A stretch of 64,000 nt of DNA from JAVBOW01 sp031550615 (GTDB taxonomy: Bacteria; Bacteroidota; Bacteroidia; Bacteroidales; Rikenellaceae): assembly GCA_031550615.1 (NCBI GenBank), contig JAVBOL010000001.1, forward strand, positions 48,899 through 112,898. The letters run 5' to 3'. Shown piece by piece: positions 60,681 through 64,000 of the stretch (position 1 is the first letter of the stretch; the number at the start of each line of letters is the position of its first letter). Made by a program: the position numbers and the translations under genes. The notes beneath the pieces were generated by a model that ran no database searches, was not told the origin of the DNA, and saw nothing but the letters and a program-made list of their open reading frames with translations.

Positions 60681-63600
60681 ATGAGTAAACTGCTACAAAA
60701 CTCCGCCGTTTCCCGTCCGGGGAATGCGCGGTATCGTTTTACGGCGCTGCTTTGCCTGTGGTGTCTGCTGGGGGCGTTGCCGTCGGCGGCCCAACAGGCA
60801 TCCGCAGCCGAGGTAAGGGGTGTGGTAACAAACCTATCCTCGAAACCCGTGGCCGGCGTTGCCGTGACGGTAAACGGCGCCCAGTCCGGCGCTGTGACCG
60901 ATGCGCAGGGGCGTTACGCCGTTAAGATCAAAGATGGCAAGAACGTGCTTGCATTCTCGTGCCTGGGCTACGAAAGCCAGCAGTTCGAGGTAAGCGCGGC
61001 GCGCACCCTGAACGTGATCCTTAAGGAGGCCGCCACCGAGATCGACCAGGTCGTGGTCATCGGTTACGGTACTATGCGCAAACGCGACGTTACGGGCGCG
61101 ATCCAGTCGATCTCCGAGAAGAGCATCGAGGAGCGCATACCGGTCAATATCTTCGACGCCATGCAGGGCCAGGTGGCCGGTGTCGAGGTGGTGACCGGCT
61201 CGGGTGCCCCGGGTGAAGGCGCAGAGGTCAAGATCCGCGGCGCATCGACCTTTGAGGGTGGCGCCAAGCCCCTATACGTGGTCGACGGCGTGCCGATGGA
61301 CGACATCGACGTGCTCAACCCCGCGGACATACAGTCGATAGAGATACTCAAGGACGCTGCCTCGGCGGCTATTTACGGTTCGCGCTCAGCCAACGGCGTT
61401 ATTATCGTGTCGACAAAGCAGGGTGAGAAGAGCAATCCGCGCCTGGACATCCGCTACCTCAACTCTTACAGCCAGCTCACGCGCCAGATGCCCAAGGCCA
61501 ACGCCGACGAGCGCCGTTACTATGACCGCGAACGCCGCCGCATTTCCGGCGGTTTGCTGGGTTACAATCCCGTCGACACGCTGGCATTCTTCAATAACCA
61601 GGACATGAACCTGCAGGACCTGCTGTTCCGCACGGCTGTGCGCAACCAGGTGGACCTGAGCGCCAGCGGGGCTTCGGATCGCTTTAAATACTACCTGAGC
61701 GCGGGCTATCTGGGTGATAAGGGTATTATCGTCAACAGCAAATACGACCGCATCACCTCGCGCATCAACACCGAATATATCCCCAGCAAGACCGTCACGC
61801 TGGGCAGCAAGATACAGTTCTCATACGCCCAGACTAACGGTATCTCCGAGGACGGGGTGCTCAATCAGCTGTTGCAGAGGGTGCCCTACTGGGCGATCTT
61901 CAACCCCGACGGCAGCTACGTGCCCAACCTGAGCAGCCGCCGCAATCCCTACGCCGTGGCTATGGACGACACGAATATCAAGCAGACCTACAAAGCCTCG
62001 GCATTCGAATATGTGAAACTCAACCTGGGTAAGAAATTCGAGGCCAACCTCACCCTGCAGGGTAACTTCACGGGCAACGACGAGTCTTTCTTCCGCTCCA
62101 CACCCCAACTTTCGGAGAGTGAGCGCAGCACGGGCCGCGACTATTTCGACATCGCCTACAACTGGGCCAATGAGAATTACGTCTCCTATACAGATAAGTT
62201 CTGCGGCACGCACGAATTGACCGCGATGGTGGGTAACTCGATACAGTACTGGAACCTCAAGGACCTGCGCCTGTGGGGTTACGACTACACCACCGACAAT
62301 ATTTACACTCTGAACACGGCCTCGACTTTCGATGCCTCGCGCACCTACACACGCATTACCCGCCACTCGATGGCCTCTTTCTTCGGTCGCGTTGCCTATA
62401 ACTACAAAGGTAAATACCTGCTCAACGGCAACCTGCGCTACGACGGAAGCTCGCGCTTCGGCTCGGACAACAAATGGGGCGCCTTCCCCTCGGCGTCTGC
62501 CGGCTGGCGTTTTTCCGATGAAAAATTCACCCGCTGGATGAAACGCGTGGTCAGCGACGGTAAACTGCGTCTGAGCTACGGTGTGACCGGCAACCAGGAG
62601 ATCGGCGACTACGACTCGTGGCAACTATACAGCCCCAACTACATATACGAGGGCGTAGCCGGTATCGCCGCCAGTCAGATCGCATTCAGCGACCTGAGCT
62701 GGGAGCAGACCACCCAATACGACGCGGGTATCGACCTGAGCATGATAGGCAACCGTCTGCGCGTGACCGCCGACTACTACTGGAAGGACACCGACCGCCT
62801 GTTGAGCAGGGTCGAGATGCCCAAGGAAACGGGCTATAACTCCGTGCGCAAGAACGTGGGCGCGATGACCAACGAGGGCTTCGAATTCTCGATCGACTAC
62901 GACATCATCCGCCGCGCGGGCCTGAAATGGAACGTGGGCTTCAACATCGCGCACAACGACAGCCGCGTGACCAGGATCGCCGACGGCATACCTTTCTACA
63001 AGGGCCTCGACGATGCGATATATGTGCAGCAGGGGGCGCGCCTGGGTGAATTCTACGGCTATAAGTACAAAGGCATCTTCGCCTACGACGAGTCGAATGC
63101 CTTCACCGAAGATTGGAAGCGCCTCACCCCGGTATTCTCGGGCGGGGTGTTCCAGAATGCATACTACCTCGGCAATGAGGAGTACACCGGAACGGTCTAC
63201 CAGAAAAAGAGCGCCGACGGCGTGTCCCTGAAGGGCGGCGACGTGGATTACGAGGACCTGGACGGGAACGGCATCACCAACTCCGCCGACAAACAGCTGA
63301 TCGGCTGTGCGCAGCCCGACGTATTCGGCGGCCTGTCGACCAGCCTCACGTGGAAAGGGCTGGGTGTCTACATATCGCTCTACTACTCTTTCGGCGGCGA
63401 TATATACAATTACGCCGAGGCGCGCCGCAACATGTTCTCGTGGGACGGCGCAACGCCCTCGCCCGAGGCTATAGCCAGGATGTGGACGAATCCGGGCGAC
63501 AACGCCCTGTATCCCGCGCCTATAAACAAGGAGCACAACCGTCTGCCGCCATCGAGTTTTTATATAGAGGACGGGTCCTATATAAAGCTGCGCAACGTCA

Positions 63601-63818
63601 AGATCAGCTACAACCTGCCCACCAAATGGGTCAAGAAGGTGGCTATGCGCTCGGCGCAGGTCTACGTCTACGGCAACAACCTGCTGACCTGGACCGACTA
63701 CAAGGGATACGACCCCGAATTCTCGCTTGGCACAAGCGACCCGCTGACCCTGGGTATCGACCAGAACCGCTATCCCCGCAAACGCGAACTGGGCTTCGGT
63801 ATCAATCTCGGATTTTAA
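60681..63818 (+). CDS. SusC-like TonB-dependent receptor
   Basis: 1045 residues, complete. Signal peptide with cleavage near SAAQ (about 37), CarboxypepD_reg-like domain (about 44-118, VRGVVTNLSSKPVAGVAV), TonB-box/plug start EIDQVVVIGYGTMRKRDVTG near 121-140, plug motifs QGQVAGVEV, KIRGAST, PLYVVDGVPMDD, AASAAIYGSRSANGVIIV, then a long barrel with the late SusC motif DGNGITNSADKQLIG near 861-875 and C-terminal GINLGF. Pairs with the SusD gene beginning 12 nt later. GC-rich like the first locus; the rest of this locus lies outside the window. Confidence 0.96.
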   Translation: MSKLLQNSAVSRPGNARYRFTALLCLWCLLGALPSAAQQASAAEVRGVVTNLSSKPVAGVAVTVNGAQSGAVTDAQGRYAVKIKDGKNVLAFSCLGYESQQFEVSAARTLNVILKEAATEIDQVVVIGYGTMRKRDVTGAIQSISEKSIEERIPVNIFDAMQGQVAGVEVVTGSGAPGEGAEVKIRGASTFEGGAKPLYVVDGVPMDDIDVLNPADIQSIEILKDAASAAIYGSRSANGVIIVSTKQGEKSNPRLDIRYLNSYSQLTRQMPKANADERRYYDRERRRISGGLLGYNPVDTLAFFNNQDMNLQDLLFRTAVRNQVDLSASGASDRFKYYLSAGYLGDKGIIVNSKYDRITSRINTEYIPSKTVTLGSKIQFSYAQTNGISEDGVLNQLLQRVPYWAIFNPDGSYVPNLSSRRNPYAVAMDDTNIKQTYKASAFEYVKLNLGKKFEANLTLQGNFTGNDESFFRSTPQLSESERSTGRDYFDIAYNWANENYVSYTDKFCGTHELTAMVGNSIQYWNLKDLRLWGYDYTTDNIYTLNTASTFDASRTYTRITRHSMASFFGRVAYNYKGKYLLNGNLRYDGSSRFGSDNKWGAFPSASAGWRFSDEKFTRWMKRVVSDGKLRLSYGVTGNQEIGDYDSWQLYSPNYIYEGVAGIAASQIAFSDLSWEQTTQYDAGIDLSMIGNRLRVTADYYWKDTDRLLSRVEMPKETGYNSVRKNVGAMTNEGFEFSIDYDIIRRAGLKWNVGFNIAHNDSRVTRIADGIPFYKGLDDAIYVQQGARLGEFYGYKYKGIFAYDESNAFTEDWKRLTPVFSGGVFQNAYYLGNEEYTGTVYQKKSADGVSLKGGDVDYEDLDGNGITNSADKQLIGCAQPDVFGGLSTSLTWKGLGVYISLYYSFGGDIYNYAEARRNMFSWDGATPSPEAIARMWTNPGDNALYPAPINKEHNRLPPSSFYIEDGSYIKLRNVKISYNLPTKWVKKVAMRSAQVYVYGNNLLTWTDYKGYDPEFSLGTSDPLTLGIDQNRYPRKRELGFGINLGF

Positions 63819-63830
63819 AACATGACGGCA

Positions 63831-64000
63831 ATGAAAAAATATATCATATTGTTAATGGCCTTCGGGGCTTTCTCCTGCGCCGGTTTCCTCGACCAGGAGC
63901 CTGTGAGCGACCTCACGGCAGACAGCTTCTGGCAGACGGCCCGCGATGCCGAAGTGGGCGTCGTGTCGATCTACAACGCATTTTCCAAGGCCGTTTCGCC
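63831..64000 (+). CDS. SusD-like lipoprotein, N-terminal part
   Basis: Frame open to the window's right edge; 56 residues visible. Signal peptide MKKYIILLMAFG with lipobox GAFSC (Cys16), then FLDQEPVSDLTADSFWQT, the usual SusD N-terminal string. An in-frame ATG three codons earlier (63822) is an alternative start; MKK at 63831 is preferred as it gives a standard lipoprotein signal. Partner of the SusC gene ending 12 nt upstream. Confidence 0.92.
   Translation, partial: MKKYIILLMAFGAFSCAGFLDQEPVSDLTADSFWQTARDAEVGVVSIYNAFSKAVS

Overview
The window reads as a chromosome segment from a GC-rich gut Bacteroidota, most like Alistipes or another Rikenellaceae. The signs are SusC/SusD pairs, many TAnnTTTG (-7 type) promoters, a fused SecDF, a GT3-GT35 fusion, Bacteroidota Bat proteins, a class I fumarase, ATP-type PEPCK and a Porphyromonas-like tryptophanase. 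Genus assignment is inference from gene content; no rRNA gene is present.

Layout. 1-12.0 kb is a polysaccharide utilisation locus on the + strand: SusC (cut by the left edge), SusD, a DUF1735-type lipoprotein, a beta-helix glycosidase with GH49/GH28-like catalytic aspartates, a BACON/GLUG lipoprotein and a serine-type sulfatase, followed by a separately promoted DUF4838 protein. 12-34.9 kb is core metabolism and housekeeping: biotin-dependent oxaloacetate decarboxylase alpha chain (-), tryptophanase, SecDF, diadenylate cyclase, RmuC (-), then a compact + run rpe / ABC-F / rlmB / M20 deacylase / argH / YgjP-like protease, the GT3-GT35 glycogen enzyme (-), HemW (-) and PEPCK.

35.0-38.1 kb is a small, AT-richer insertion-like pair: a 107-residue secreted protein that is little more than a sorting-domain-like fold, plus an outer-membrane beta-barrel protein. 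38.1-47.3 kb returns to core genes: recR-batE-batD (-), class I fumarase (-), class II aldolase (-), PurM (-) and a conserved helical-repeat protein (+). 47.3-54.5 kb is a second SusC/SusD import locus (-) with a lipoprotein that may be a degenerate zinc-metallohydrolase and a thioredoxin-like lipid-anchored or periplasmic protein. It is followed by a 570-bp non-coding region full of nested stems that may encode a regulatory RNA.

55.0-60.2 kb holds an RlmI/K-like methyltransferase, a U32 protein and tadA (-), then aspS and tRNA-Val(UAC) (+). The tRNA is followed by about 320 bp of tandem and inverted repeats. The window closes with a third SusC gene and the start of its SusD.

The most interesting unexplained signals are the structured region at 54.5-54.8 kb, the secreted-peptide/barrel pair at 35-38 kb, a shared TGTTA-N6-TAACA palindrome at the oxaloacetate decarboxylase and PEPCK promoters, a set of five genes whose -7 box lies only 4-6 nt before the start codon (apparently leaderless), and the tRNA-Val repeat cluster. 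No clear defence system, CRISPR array, transposase or phage gene was seen.
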